This document shows positions 1-5,381 of a DNA stretch of 5,608 bases, piece by piece. This stretch comes from Methanobrevibacter sp. (GTDB lineage: Archaea; Methanobacteriota; Methanobacteria; Methanobacteriales; Methanobacteriaceae), in contig JAUNXD010000118.1 of the NCBI GenBank assembly GCA_030539985.1, positions 1-5,608 of the forward strand, in the 5' to 3' direction. Under the pieces are notes generated by a model. That model saw only the letters and a list, made by a program, of their open reading frames with translations, was not told the origin of the DNA and ran no database searches. The position numbers and the translations under genes were made by a program. Numbering within the stretch: position 1 is the first letter of the stretch; every line of letters starts with the position of its first letter.

Positions 1-639
1 CAAACTGTAAAAGAATTAGGTGCAAGGGATGTTGCGCTGACAAATGTCACAGGTGATGATGTTGTCGTCAGTGCATATGTGGAAGATAATCTGCTTGAAT
101 CTATAAATGAAGGTTTGGTAAATGTTTTAAAGATGAGTGCAGAAAATCTCGGCGATTTGTCTGGAATTTCAGATAATCCTGATGATGCCGGAGAAGGAAT
201 ATCCTATGCTGAAGCAAGCATAAGGGAAGGTTACTATCCTGATGCCATCGTTTTGGGTTTTGATACATATGGTGGTGAACCCTTTGTGGCTGATGTTGCA
301 AACTCAGCAATTGAAGCGGCAAAAGGCATGAAAAATTGTACTGACGTATCAGATTATATCGAACCGAAATCAAGAAAAATACCTGGCGTGGGTTATGTTT
401 CACCCGAAACGGATGATCCTGTTGTGGTGGTGACAGTGGAAAATATAGAATCTGTCGGCGTTATTGCAGGGGCTATGATCGGCGCTGCACTTGGAAATAA
501 AAATGTTTATTTAGTTGAACGGGGGACAACTTGTAATGTATTGCCGGGTAGCGTAATATTTTCAGCTACTGCGTTTATGAATGGAAATGTTATAGATTTA
601 GCTGTTCCATTTGAAAATAAAACTAGGATATTGAGATAG
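1..639 (+). CDS. Conserved protein of unknown function, C-terminal part (5' end outside window)
   Basis: The reading frame is open from base 1 to the TAG at 637-639, giving 212 residues without a visible start. A GTG at 79 is in frame, but 26 sense codons precede it with no stop and the protein-like sequence continues through them, so it is very unlikely to be the start. I do not recognise the family. The visible part alternates hydrophobic beta-like runs with helices, suggesting a soluble alpha/beta protein. Notable spots, numbered from the window edge, are YGGEPF near residues 90-95, PGVGYVSPE near 128-136, a Gly/Ala-rich hydrophobic helix with GVIAGAMIGAALG near 153-165, and ERGTTCNVLPG near 173-183. 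There are two cysteines, near 113 and 178. No signal peptide or clear membrane segment is seen. It ends 10 bases before sucD, whose Shine-Dalgarno site overlaps this stop codon, so the two are probably co-transcribed. A cytoplasmic methanogen-conserved protein is likely; any specific enzymatic role would be a guess. Confidence 0.85.
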   Translation, partial: QTVKELGARDVALTNVTGDDVVVSAYVEDNLLESINEGLVNVLKMSAENLGDLSGISDNPDDAGEGISYAEASIREGYYPDAIVLGFDTYGGEPFVADVANSAIEAAKGMKNCTDVSDYIEPKSRKIPGVGYVSPETDDPVVVVTVENIESVGVIAGAMIGAALGNKNVYLVERGTTCNVLPGSVIFSATAFMNGNVIDLAVPFENKTRILR

Positions 640-642
640 GAG
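638..642 (+). promoter_or_regulatory. Ribosome binding site of sucD overlapping the upstream stop codon
   Basis: AGGAG lies 7 bases before the ATG at 650 and shares its first two bases with the TAG stop of the upstream gene. This fixes the sucD start and suggests that ribosomes finishing the upstream gene could restart on sucD. Confidence 0.7.
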
Positions 643-649
643 ATTAATT

Positions 650-1513
650 ATGATTTTATTAAATGAAGATACAAAATGTTTAGTTCAAGGAATAACAGGA
701 AAACAAGGTTCATTCCACACAGAACAAATGTTAAATTACAACACTAATATTGTAGCAGGATTAACTCCTGGAAAAGGTGGTCAAAAGTTTTTGGATAAAA
801 TTCCGATTTTCAATTCACTTGAAGAGGCAACCGATGAAGTGGATATTAATGCTTCAATCATTTTTGTTCCTGCAAGATTTGCAAAGGATGCCGCTTTTGA
901 AGCAATAAGGCACTTGGATTTGGTCGTTATCATTTCTGAACACATTCCGGTTCACGACAGTATGAAAATAATGGCTTATGCAAAACAGATGGGAACAACC
1001 ATTATCGGCCCGAACACTCCGGGAATCATCTCTCCTGGTGTTGGTAAAATGGGTATCATGCCGACCCATATCTTTTCAGAAGGTAATGTTGGTGTAATTT
1101 CAAGAAGCGGTACCCTGACATATGAAATTGCAAGTGAACTTACCAATGCGGGCATCGGCCAAAGTACCGCTGTGGGAATTGGGGGTGACCCTGTAACAGG
1201 AGACAATTATGTTGATATCTTAAGAAGATTCGATGAAGATGACCAGACCGATGCAGTAGTTTTAATCGGTGAGATTGGAGGAACTGCAGAGGAAAGGGCA
1301 GGCAAATACATTCAAGAGGAATTTTCAAAACCTGTTGTATCATACATTGCAGGAAGAACCGCACCGCCAGGCAAAAGAATGGGACATGCAGGAGCAATCA
1401 TTCAGGGAACTTCCGGTACTGTTGCAAGTAAAACAAAAGCATTGAATGAAGCCGGCGTTGAAGTGGCTAAAAAACCATCCGAAATTGTAGATTTACTTAA
1501 AAAGGTAATGTAG
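650..1513 (+). CDS. sucD: Succinyl-CoA synthetase (ADP-forming), alpha subunit
   Basis: 287 residues, the usual length for this subunit. With the beta subunit SucC it interconverts succinyl-CoA and succinate with ATP/ADP through a phosphohistidine intermediate in the cytoplasm. In hydrogenotrophic methanogens it is expected to serve the incomplete, reductively run TCA branch toward 2-oxoglutarate. Visible motifs are the N-terminal CoA-binding Rossmann region with GITGKQG at residues 14-20 and GLTPGKGG at 37-44, IGPNTPGI at 119-126, the family signature SRSGTLTYE at 151-159, GIGGDPV at 176-182, and GHAGAI at 245-250. The last holds His246, which matches the phosphorylated histidine of the E. 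coli enzyme in position and context. The ATG at 650 is supported by an AGGAG site and by the N-terminus aligning with the family. The gene abuts hmgA with no gap. The partner sucC is not in the window, so the subunits are encoded apart here, or sucC lies further upstream. Confidence 0.96.
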   Translation: MILLNEDTKCLVQGITGKQGSFHTEQMLNYNTNIVAGLTPGKGGQKFLDKIPIFNSLEEATDEVDINASIIFVPARFAKDAAFEAIRHLDLVVIISEHIPVHDSMKIMAYAKQMGTTIIGPNTPGIISPGVGKMGIMPTHIFSEGNVGVISRSGTLTYEIASELTNAGIGQSTAVGIGGDPVTGDNYVDILRRFDEDDQTDAVVLIGEIGGTAEERAGKYIQEEFSKPVVSYIAGRTAPPGKRMGHAGAIIQGTSGTVASKTKALNEAGVEVAKKPSEIVDLLKKVM

Positions 1514-2716
1514 ATGTCAAATCAGGAAATTATTGATAAATTATTAAACGGCGAAATGAAACTTTATCAGGTTGATAAGGATGTGACCGCCAAAGAGGCA
1601 ACCGATATCAGAAGGGAATTTCTTGAACAGAAATACTCTATTGATTTAACAAATATCTCAAGCTATACTCTTGACATGGAAAGGGCATCAGCCCGGAACA
1701 TTGAAAACTCAATTGGAGTATTACAGCTTCCGATGGGTATTGCAGGGCCTTTAAAAGTCAATGGGGAATACTGCAATCGTGAAGTTTTCATTCCGCTTGC
1801 AACATCAGAAGGAGCATTGGTTGCATCAATCAATCGTGGTGCATCAACAATTACCGCTTCAGGAGGTGCAAATGCCAGAGTGGTTTCTGATATCATGACA
1901 CGTGCACCTGCAATTAAATGTGATGATGTTGTTGACGCTTTAAAAATCAAACAGTGGTTTATTGATAATTTCGATGAGTTAAAACAAATTGCCGAAAGCA
2001 CAACCTCTCACGGTAAACTAATTAAAATTGACCCTATCTTAATTGTCGGAAGCTATGTCTATCCTAGATTTGTATTCTCAACAGGAGACAGTATGGGAAT
2101 GAATATGGTAACAATAGCCTCTGAAAAAATACTTGAAAAACTTGCACAACAAACTACTGCAACCCATTTGGCATTAAGCGGCAATGTCTGTGTTGACAAA
2201 AAGCCGGCAGCTATAAACATTGTTGAAGGAAGAGGAAAAAGTGTTATAGCTGACATATTAATTCCAAAAGAAATAGTATCTAAAAAACTTAAAACGGAAG
2301 TTGACACAATTGTTGAGGTCAACACAGCTAAAAACCTGATAGGTTCTGCAGCAAGTGGATCTATGGCATTCAATGCCCATTACGCAAACATGGTTGCAGC
2401 AATTTTCTTGGCAACAGGTCAGGATGCCGCCCATGTCGTTGAAGGATCATTAGGAATAACCACTGCAGAAAACAGAAATGGAGATTTGTATTTCTCAGTC
2501 AACCTTCCTGATTTGCCTGTGGCAACCGTCGGTGGAGGAACAAGTCTTGAAGTGGCACATGAAGGACTGGAAATTCTTGGTGTAGCAGGTTCCGGAAAAG
2601 CACGTGAATTTGCAGAAATCGTTGCTTCAACAGTACTTGCAGGTGAATTGTCCCTTGTCGGAGCCATTGCTGCTGGACATCTTGCAAGAGCTCATCAGCA
2701 GCACGGAAGAGGATAA
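1514..2716 (+). CDS. hmgA: 3-hydroxy-3-methylglutaryl-CoA reductase, class I
   Basis: 400 residues, typical for the soluble archaeal enzyme, with no N-terminal membrane domain. It reduces HMG-CoA to mevalonate, normally with NADPH, and commits carbon to the isoprenoid chains of archaeal membrane lipids. Class I signatures are seen in order: ENSIG...PMGIAGPL at residues 64-80; PLATSEGALVAS at 94-105 with catalytic Glu99; GDSMGMNM at 191-198 in the cofactor-binding region; SGNVCVDKKPAAIN at 222-235 with catalytic Lys229; ATGQDAAHV at 300-308 with catalytic Asp304; and GHLARAHQQH near 388-397 with His394 as the expected catalytic histidine. Residue roles are assigned by comparison with the human enzyme. 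All four catalytic residues are present, so the gene looks intact. The ATG directly follows the sucD TAG, with AAGG at 1502-1505 as a plausible ribosome site inside sucD, pointing to translational coupling. The C-terminal tail is short and Gly/Arg-ended, without the serine that follows the catalytic histidine and is phosphorylated in animal enzymes. Confidence 0.97.
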   Translation: MSNQEIIDKLLNGEMKLYQVDKDVTAKEATDIRREFLEQKYSIDLTNISSYTLDMERASARNIENSIGVLQLPMGIAGPLKVNGEYCNREVFIPLATSEGALVASINRGASTITASGGANARVVSDIMTRAPAIKCDDVVDALKIKQWFIDNFDELKQIAESTTSHGKLIKIDPILIVGSYVYPRFVFSTGDSMGMNMVTIASEKILEKLAQQTTATHLALSGNVCVDKKPAAINIVEGRGKSVIADILIPKEIVSKKLKTEVDTIVEVNTAKNLIGSAASGSMAFNAHYANMVAAIFLATGQDAAHVVEGSLGITTAENRNGDLYFSVNLPDLPVATVGGGTSLEVAHEGLEILGVAGSGKAREFAEIVASTVLAGELSLVGAIAAGHLARAHQQHGRG

Positions 2717-2720
2717 AAAA

Positions 2721-2927
2721 ATGGAAGACTTTTTCGATGAATTATATCCTGAGCTGACTCTTGAAACTGAGGATATAATCATGATATTATCCATTAAAAA
2801 GGATTATTCTCAAATTAAGGATTTAAATAAAAGAAAAGAAGAGCTCATTAATGATTTACATGAGTTTATTCGAGAATTTAGTGAAACTCCGGAATCCGAT
2901 GAGTTTGTAAAGTATTTTGATGACTAG
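2721..2927 (+). CDS. Small acidic protein of unknown function (68 aa)
   Basis: 68 residues, rich in Glu and Asp, predicted mostly helical. Residues 28-55 are a charged heptad-like run (KDYSQIKDLNKRKEEL...) that could form a short coiled coil. There are no cysteines, signal peptide or membrane segment. The frame stays open upstream to 2604 inside hmgA, but the start chosen is the ATG at 2721, because a purine-rich GGAAGAGGA (2705-2713) lies 7 bases before it and the earlier ATG would overlap hmgA by more than 100 bases. It starts 4 bases after the hmgA stop and is probably the last gene of that transcript. The TAG at 2925-2927 overlaps the stop of the convergent DUF116 gene within one CTAG. 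I do not recognise the family. Its reality rests on the ribosome site, the position and the clean acidic helical composition. Confidence 0.75.
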   Translation: MEDFFDELYPELTLETEDIIMILSIKKDYSQIKDLNKRKEELINDLHEFIREFSETPESDEFVKYFDD

Positions 2928-3565
2928 TATTTGGAATCTATTTTTTCAAATACCCTTTTAACATTTACCTTTGTTTCAAAACACCCTGTTTTTTCAAGCA
3001 AAACTCCTTGAGGACAATAATCGGAAAGCAGCATCATCATCTGATTTAAATCCTCATGACAGGCCACGCCAAGAACAGCATCAAATTTATTTTCCATGAC
3101 TATTTTTTTGACAAAGCTTGAGCCCGGAACAATATATAATTTATAACCTAAAGGTTCAGATTTTTTCTTGATTGCTCCGATTGAGCATAATCCGCATTCG
3201 CTGCAGTTCAAACCTTCCTTTTGAAGTGGTGCAGGACAGTCATTGTGCCTAAGACAATGTGGTAAAAATATTAGTGTCTTTTCGGCAGGAATTTGTCTGA
3301 ATCTTTCCCTATTGATATCATCACGCACTTTGATTGCAATATCGTCAATTAAATAATCATTCAATTTTAAAAAATGAGCTATTGTTTTAAATGGGGAATA
3401 AAGTAAATCCACAATATACAATAGGAATCTCGGGAATTTGATTTTGTTTTTACGGGCAATCAGATATCCCAAAATCAGAACTACAATGAATAATATCACA
3501 ATCAAAACGGCCAGAAAAACAACAAGTTGGCCTAAAAACATGTAAAACGAATCGAGGAATATCAT
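2924..3565 (-). CDS. DUF116 family protein, membrane-anchored and cysteine-rich
   Basis: 213 residues. Residues 8-36 form one long hydrophobic segment followed by a basic stretch (ARKNKIKFPR), so the protein is likely anchored with its C-terminal domain in the cytoplasm by the positive-inside rule. The soluble part carries LPHCLRHNDCPAP at 101-113, then CSECGLC at 121-127, then further cysteines at 169, 184 and 195. The eight cysteines (104, 110, 121, 124, 127, 169, 184, 195) and the PHCLR...CPA...CxxCGxC arrangement are what I associate with DUF116, a family of unknown function in archaea and some bacteria. Metal or Fe-S binding is inferred from the spacing, not shown. The ATG at 3565 is preceded by AGGTTG (3571-3576), which overlaps the TAG of the upstream 150-residue gene; the intergenic gap is 9 bases, so the two are likely co-transcribed. 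The 3' end overlaps the convergent small gene by 4 bases. Confidence 0.85.
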   Translation of the reverse strand: MIFLDSFYMFLGQLVVFLAVLIVILFIVVLILGYLIARKNKIKFPRFLLYIVDLLYSPFKTIAHFLKLNDYLIDDIAIKVRDDINRERFRQIPAEKTLIFLPHCLRHNDCPAPLQKEGLNCSECGLCSIGAIKKKSEPLGYKLYIVPGSSFVKKIVMENKFDAVLGVACHEDLNQMMMLLSDYCPQGVLLEKTGCFETKVNVKRVFEKIDSKY

Positions 3566-3574
3566 TGTTTCAAC

Positions 3575-4027
3575 CTAAAATTTTTCAATGGTGTAAGTGT
3601 CAAAGTCCCTGTTCAGTTCCACGCCAGTAGGGGTTTTCACTATCTCAAGTCCGGACAGGCTGTCACATGAACATAAAACATTCTGTTCGGGATGGGTTCC
3701 GGGAGTAATGTTGCAGTTCAGGTTTACTCTGTCGCCAATTGATATCACTGTTTCTAATAGTCTTGTTGATGGATGATCCTTGTTTAGAATTATCAGAGGG
3801 GATGATTCTTCACGGCTGAGATAAGCCTGTGAGCGAATTGCCCTTTTGTCCTTTTTAAAATTTGAAACGGCGATAATATCGTCTGATTCTAAAAATTGAA
3901 CTATCTCTTCATTGTCCTGAGTTGCAATGAATAACATTTTGTTTTCATGGGCTACCTTGACAATGCCCACAATTCCGGTTTCACCCTCAAGAAACAGTAT
4001 TTCATCATCTTTAAAATCAATATTCAT
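3575..4027 (-). CDS. Conserved protein of unknown function (150 aa)
   Basis: 150 residues from the ATG at 4027. The frame is open to an earlier ATG at 4090, but the extra 21 residues would be a translation of the upstream hairpin and T-tract (LFYFF-like) and would overlap the zinc-ribbon gene, whereas the ATG at 4027 has GTGAT at 4031-4035 just ahead (spacing is short, 3 bases). The N-terminal half looks beta-rich (EILFLEGETGIVGIVKV, then a hydrophobic strand and TQDNEE). An SREESSPLIILNKDHPSTR segment follows near 71-89, then IGDRVNLNCNITPGTHPEQ with Cys105, and a CSC at 119-121 followed by DSLSGLEIVKTPTGV. The three cysteines and the PGTHPEQ loop could bind a metal, but this is inference. 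No signal or membrane segment is seen. I do not recognise the family. It sits 9 bases upstream of the DUF116 gene and the two probably form one unit. Confidence 0.8.
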   Translation of the reverse strand: MNIDFKDDEILFLEGETGIVGIVKVAHENKMLFIATQDNEEIVQFLESDDIIAVSNFKKDKRAIRSQAYLSREESSPLIILNKDHPSTRLLETVISIGDRVNLNCNITPGTHPEQNVLCSCDSLSGLEIVKTPTGVELNRDFDTYTIEKF

Positions 4028-4036
4028 ATTATCACT

Positions 4037-4071
4037 AAAAAAATAAAAAAGAGAGTAAATAAATTTACTCT
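4037..4071 (-). terminator. Hairpin plus T-tract after the zinc-ribbon gene
   Basis: Read on the minus strand, a perfect 9-base inverted repeat (AGAGTAAAT and ATTTACTCT, separated by TT; + strand 4052-4071) is followed by C, then six T, A and seven T (4050-4037). The zinc-ribbon stop codon TAA (4067-4065) lies inside the hairpin. T-rich tracts after stop codons terminate archaeal transcription with or without a hairpin. The site leaves only about 10 bases before the next start codon, so it either separates two units or acts as a partial, attenuating terminator. Confidence 0.6.
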
Positions 4072-4220
4072 GCAAGTTCAACGTTGTCACTTTGACATGA
4101 AGGACAAACTACTTTTTTTCCAAGACCTTTAAAGGAATTTCCACAGTCTTTGCAATGGTATTTTTTGGTTTTTAATTTTTTCAAATCAATATCGGCCATT
4201 GGGCCTCCGCTTGAACACAT
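4065..4220 (-). CDS. Small zinc-ribbon protein (51 aa)
   Basis: 51 residues from the ATG at 4220. A basic linker (LKKLKTKK, 13-20) precedes YHCKDCGNSF at 21-30 and VVCPSC at 37-42. Cys23, Cys26, Cys39 and Cys42 form a CX2C-X12-CX2C zinc ribbon, followed by an acidic tail. Such ribbons occur in archaeal transcription and translation factors and in many orphan small proteins; nucleic acid or protein binding is likely, but the target is unknown. A GGTGAT-type ribosome site (AGGTGAT, 4226-4232) lies 5 bases before this ATG. A second in-frame ATG at 4199 (giving MADIDLKK) has its own GGAGG at 4204-4208, so a 44-residue form is also possible; both keep the whole ribbon. The N-terminal extension of the long form contains one more cysteine (MCSSGGP). 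The gene starts 34 bases after the TPR gene and ends within a terminator-like hairpin. It is too short for many gene callers. Confidence 0.88.
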   Translation of the reverse strand: MCSSGGPMADIDLKKLKTKKYHCKDCGNSFKGLGKKVVCPSCQSDNVELAE

Positions 4221-4225
4221 TATAA

Positions 4226-4232
4226 ATCACCT
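4226..4232 (-). promoter_or_regulatory. Ribosome binding site deciding the long zinc-ribbon start
   Basis: On the minus strand AGGTGAT lies 5 bases before the ATG at 4220. It is the same heptamer as the site ahead of the thermosome gene, and complements the usual archaeal 16S 3' end. It favours the 51-residue form over the start at 4199, which has a competing GGAGG at 4204-4208. Confidence 0.65.
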
Positions 4233-4240
4233 TATTTAAT

Positions 4241-4250
4241 ATTATATAAA
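4241..4250 (-). promoter_or_regulatory. TATA-like box between the TPR gene and the zinc-ribbon gene
   Basis: TTTATATAAT on the minus strand resembles the archaeal TATA element. Transcription usually starts about 25 bases downstream, which would be around 4220, right at the first ATG. If used, the transcript would be nearly leaderless for the 51-residue form and would leave AGGTGAT out of the message, while the internal start at 4199 would keep GGAGG. The region is AT-rich, so a chance match is possible. Confidence 0.4.
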
Positions 4251-4254
4251 TGTA

Positions 4255-5265
4255 TTATTTAATACTTTTTTGTATTTCACTGATTTTCTCAAGTATTTTT
4301 TCATCATTTACAATATTCAGTTTAAGTTCCAGAAAGTAAAGCAACTGATTATTGAGTTTATTTTTCTCATATTCAGAGATCAGTTCATCTAAGGAGTCAA
4401 TAATGTAAGGGTTCACTCCAAGTTGAATGTTTTTGCTTTCAATTATCTCAATGCATTCATCTAATGTCAGTTCCAGATTATTTTTGGATTGTATGAATTT
4501 GATTTCAGCATATGCAAGGGGGCTCGGTTCATATTCCATACTGTAAATGTATAGTGCCAGCGCTGTTTTCATCTGGTTTTCCTCGACATAATAATATCCG
4601 AGGTTTCTATAGCATCTTGCAATGTCTTGAGGATAATATGAGTATTTTAATGCGTCGCTTGTGCGAATGAAAAATTCATTCAATGTGTATGTGTGTGTCT
4701 TGTAGATCTCGGTTAGTTCCAGGATGATTCTTGCTGAAACGGGATTGATTCTGATTGCCTTTTTCAGATTCTCTTCGGCCTTGTCGTACTGTTTGCTTTC
4801 AAGAAGCAGAAATCCGTAAACATAATACAGGTCAAGCAAAGGCTGATTGTCTGGAATGTATCTCAATTCCTTTTTTAATCCGATATATTTTCTGAATATC
4901 ATTTCCTCAAGGGGATTTGTGAAAAAATGATATTCGCTCACCTTATCATCTTCAAACATTCCTGGAAATGTTTTCATGAAGTTGTCAAGTTCCTTCAATG
5001 GAGTTTCGTAGTTTCCATTCTCAATGTCATAGTAGATATCATTTAAAATGTCCATTATCGGAGTTTCCTTTTGGGAAATTTCAATATATTCCTGTTTTTC
5101 ATCTTCACTTAAACAATCCCACATCAGGCGTGAAATCTCCTTGATAATCTCTTTATTGTAGGGATGGTCCTTATACACTTCAATCTGGTCTGACAGGTAT
5201 TGTCTGTTCAAATCCTTGTTTTCACCCAAATTAGATTTAATTTCTTTTATGATTTTTTCATACAT
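4255..5265 (-). CDS. Tetratricopeptide (TPR) repeat protein
   Basis: 336 residues, soluble and helical, with many Glu, Lys and Tyr. The clearest TPR units are at about residues 142-175 (LYYVYGFLLLESKQYDKAEE then AIRINP) and 214-247 (CYRNLGYYYVEENQMKTALA then YEP). Both show the small residue at the first helix turn, the Y/A pattern and the terminal proline. Degenerate helical hairpins probably fill 176-213 and 250-335. The N-terminal 130 residues are helical and charged but show no repeat I can assign. TPR arrays scaffold protein-protein contacts, so no enzymatic role is expected. The ATG at 5265 has GGTG at 5271-5274, 5 bases ahead. The gene is divergent from a thermosome subunit gene across 116 bases; a link to protein folding is possible but rests only on position. 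The zinc-ribbon gene follows after 34 bases. Confidence 0.88.
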   Translation of the reverse strand: MYEKIIKEIKSNLGENKDLNRQYLSDQIEVYKDHPYNKEIIKEISRLMWDCLSEDEKQEYIEISQKETPIMDILNDIYYDIENGNYETPLKELDNFMKTFPGMFEDDKVSEYHFFTNPLEEMIFRKYIGLKKELRYIPDNQPLLDLYYVYGFLLLESKQYDKAEENLKKAIRINPVSARIILELTEIYKTHTYTLNEFFIRTSDALKYSYYPQDIARCYRNLGYYYVEENQMKTALALYIYSMEYEPSPLAYAEIKFIQSKNNLELTLDECIEIIESKNIQLGVNPYIIDSLDELISEYEKNKLNNQLLYFLELKLNIVNDEKILEKISEIQKSIK

Positions 5266-5290
5266 TAAAACACCAAAAGTTAATTTATTG

Positions 5291-5310
5291 GGTAATCTTT
5301 TTATATTACC
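5291..5310. promoter_or_regulatory. Inverted repeat enclosing the TPR gene TATA-like box (possible operator)
   Basis: GGTAAT (5291-5296) and ATTACC (5305-5310) are perfect inverted arms around an 8-base spacer. A further TTACC copy follows at 5313-5317. On the minus strand the TATA-like run AATATAAAAAG (5297-5307) lies between and over the arms. Its expected transcription start, near 5277, leaves a short leader containing the GGTG ribosome site of the TPR gene. A repressor bound to the repeat would block TBP access; this is inferred from layout. Confidence 0.45.
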
Positions 5311-5329
5311 TCTTACCTATTTAAATATG

Positions 5330-5337
5330 TATAAAAA
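5330..5337 (+). promoter_or_regulatory. TATA-like box of the thermosome gene
   Basis: TATAAAAA on the plus strand would place the transcription start around 5358-5360, about 22 bases ahead of the ATG, leaving the AGGTGAT site at 5369-5375 in the leader. Other AT-rich candidates, TTTAAATA at 5320-5327 and TTTTATAT at 5343-5350, exist; the second would put the start inside the ribosome site and fits worse. Confidence 0.45.
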
Positions 5338-5346
5338 CTTAGTTTT
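5334..5346. repeat. Short palindrome just downstream of the thermosome TATA-like box
   Basis: AAAACT and AGTTTT are perfect 6-base inverted arms around a single T (centre 5340), overlapping the end of the TATA-like run and lying between it and the expected transcription start. Heat-shock repressors in some archaea bind palindromes in this position, but the sequence here does not match an operator I know. AT richness makes chance formation plausible. Confidence 0.35.
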
Positions 5347-5381
5347 ATATTTTATTTAAAAAAATTTTAGGTGATTATTAA

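Noticed and set aside
101..403. 100-residue open frame on the minus strand opposite the first gene
   Set aside because: Its His/Leu/Gln-rich, low-complexity translation is typical of an antisense shadow, and it lies wholly inside a convincing coding region.
854..1397. Three minus-strand open frames opposite sucD
   Set aside because: All lie within sucD, whose motifs are complete; their translations match no family and show shadow-like composition.
1663..2687. Several minus-strand open frames opposite hmgA
   Set aside because: Shadows of the conserved HMG-CoA reductase frame; no ribosome sites or recognisable motifs.
2604..2720. Upstream extension of the 68-residue gene to an ATG at 2604
   Set aside because: It would overlap hmgA by more than 100 bases across its conserved C-terminus, and the ATG at 2721 has its own well-placed ribosome site.
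2941..2946. T6 run just after the hmgA operon as a possible plus-strand terminator
   Set aside because: It is the complement of Lys-coding A runs at the end of the DUF116 gene, is short, and has only a weak 5-base inverted repeat (ATTTG/CAAAT) with a long loop around it.
4028..4090. N-terminal extension of the 150-residue protein to an ATG at 4090
   Set aside because: The extra 21 residues translate the terminator-like hairpin and T-tract and overlap the zinc-ribbon gene; the start at 4027 is better supported.
3947..4132. 61-residue plus-strand open frame across the 150-residue gene and the zinc-ribbon gene
   Set aside because: It runs antisense to two supported genes and through the hairpin/T-tract; its Lys/Phe/Ile-rich translation reflects AT richness.
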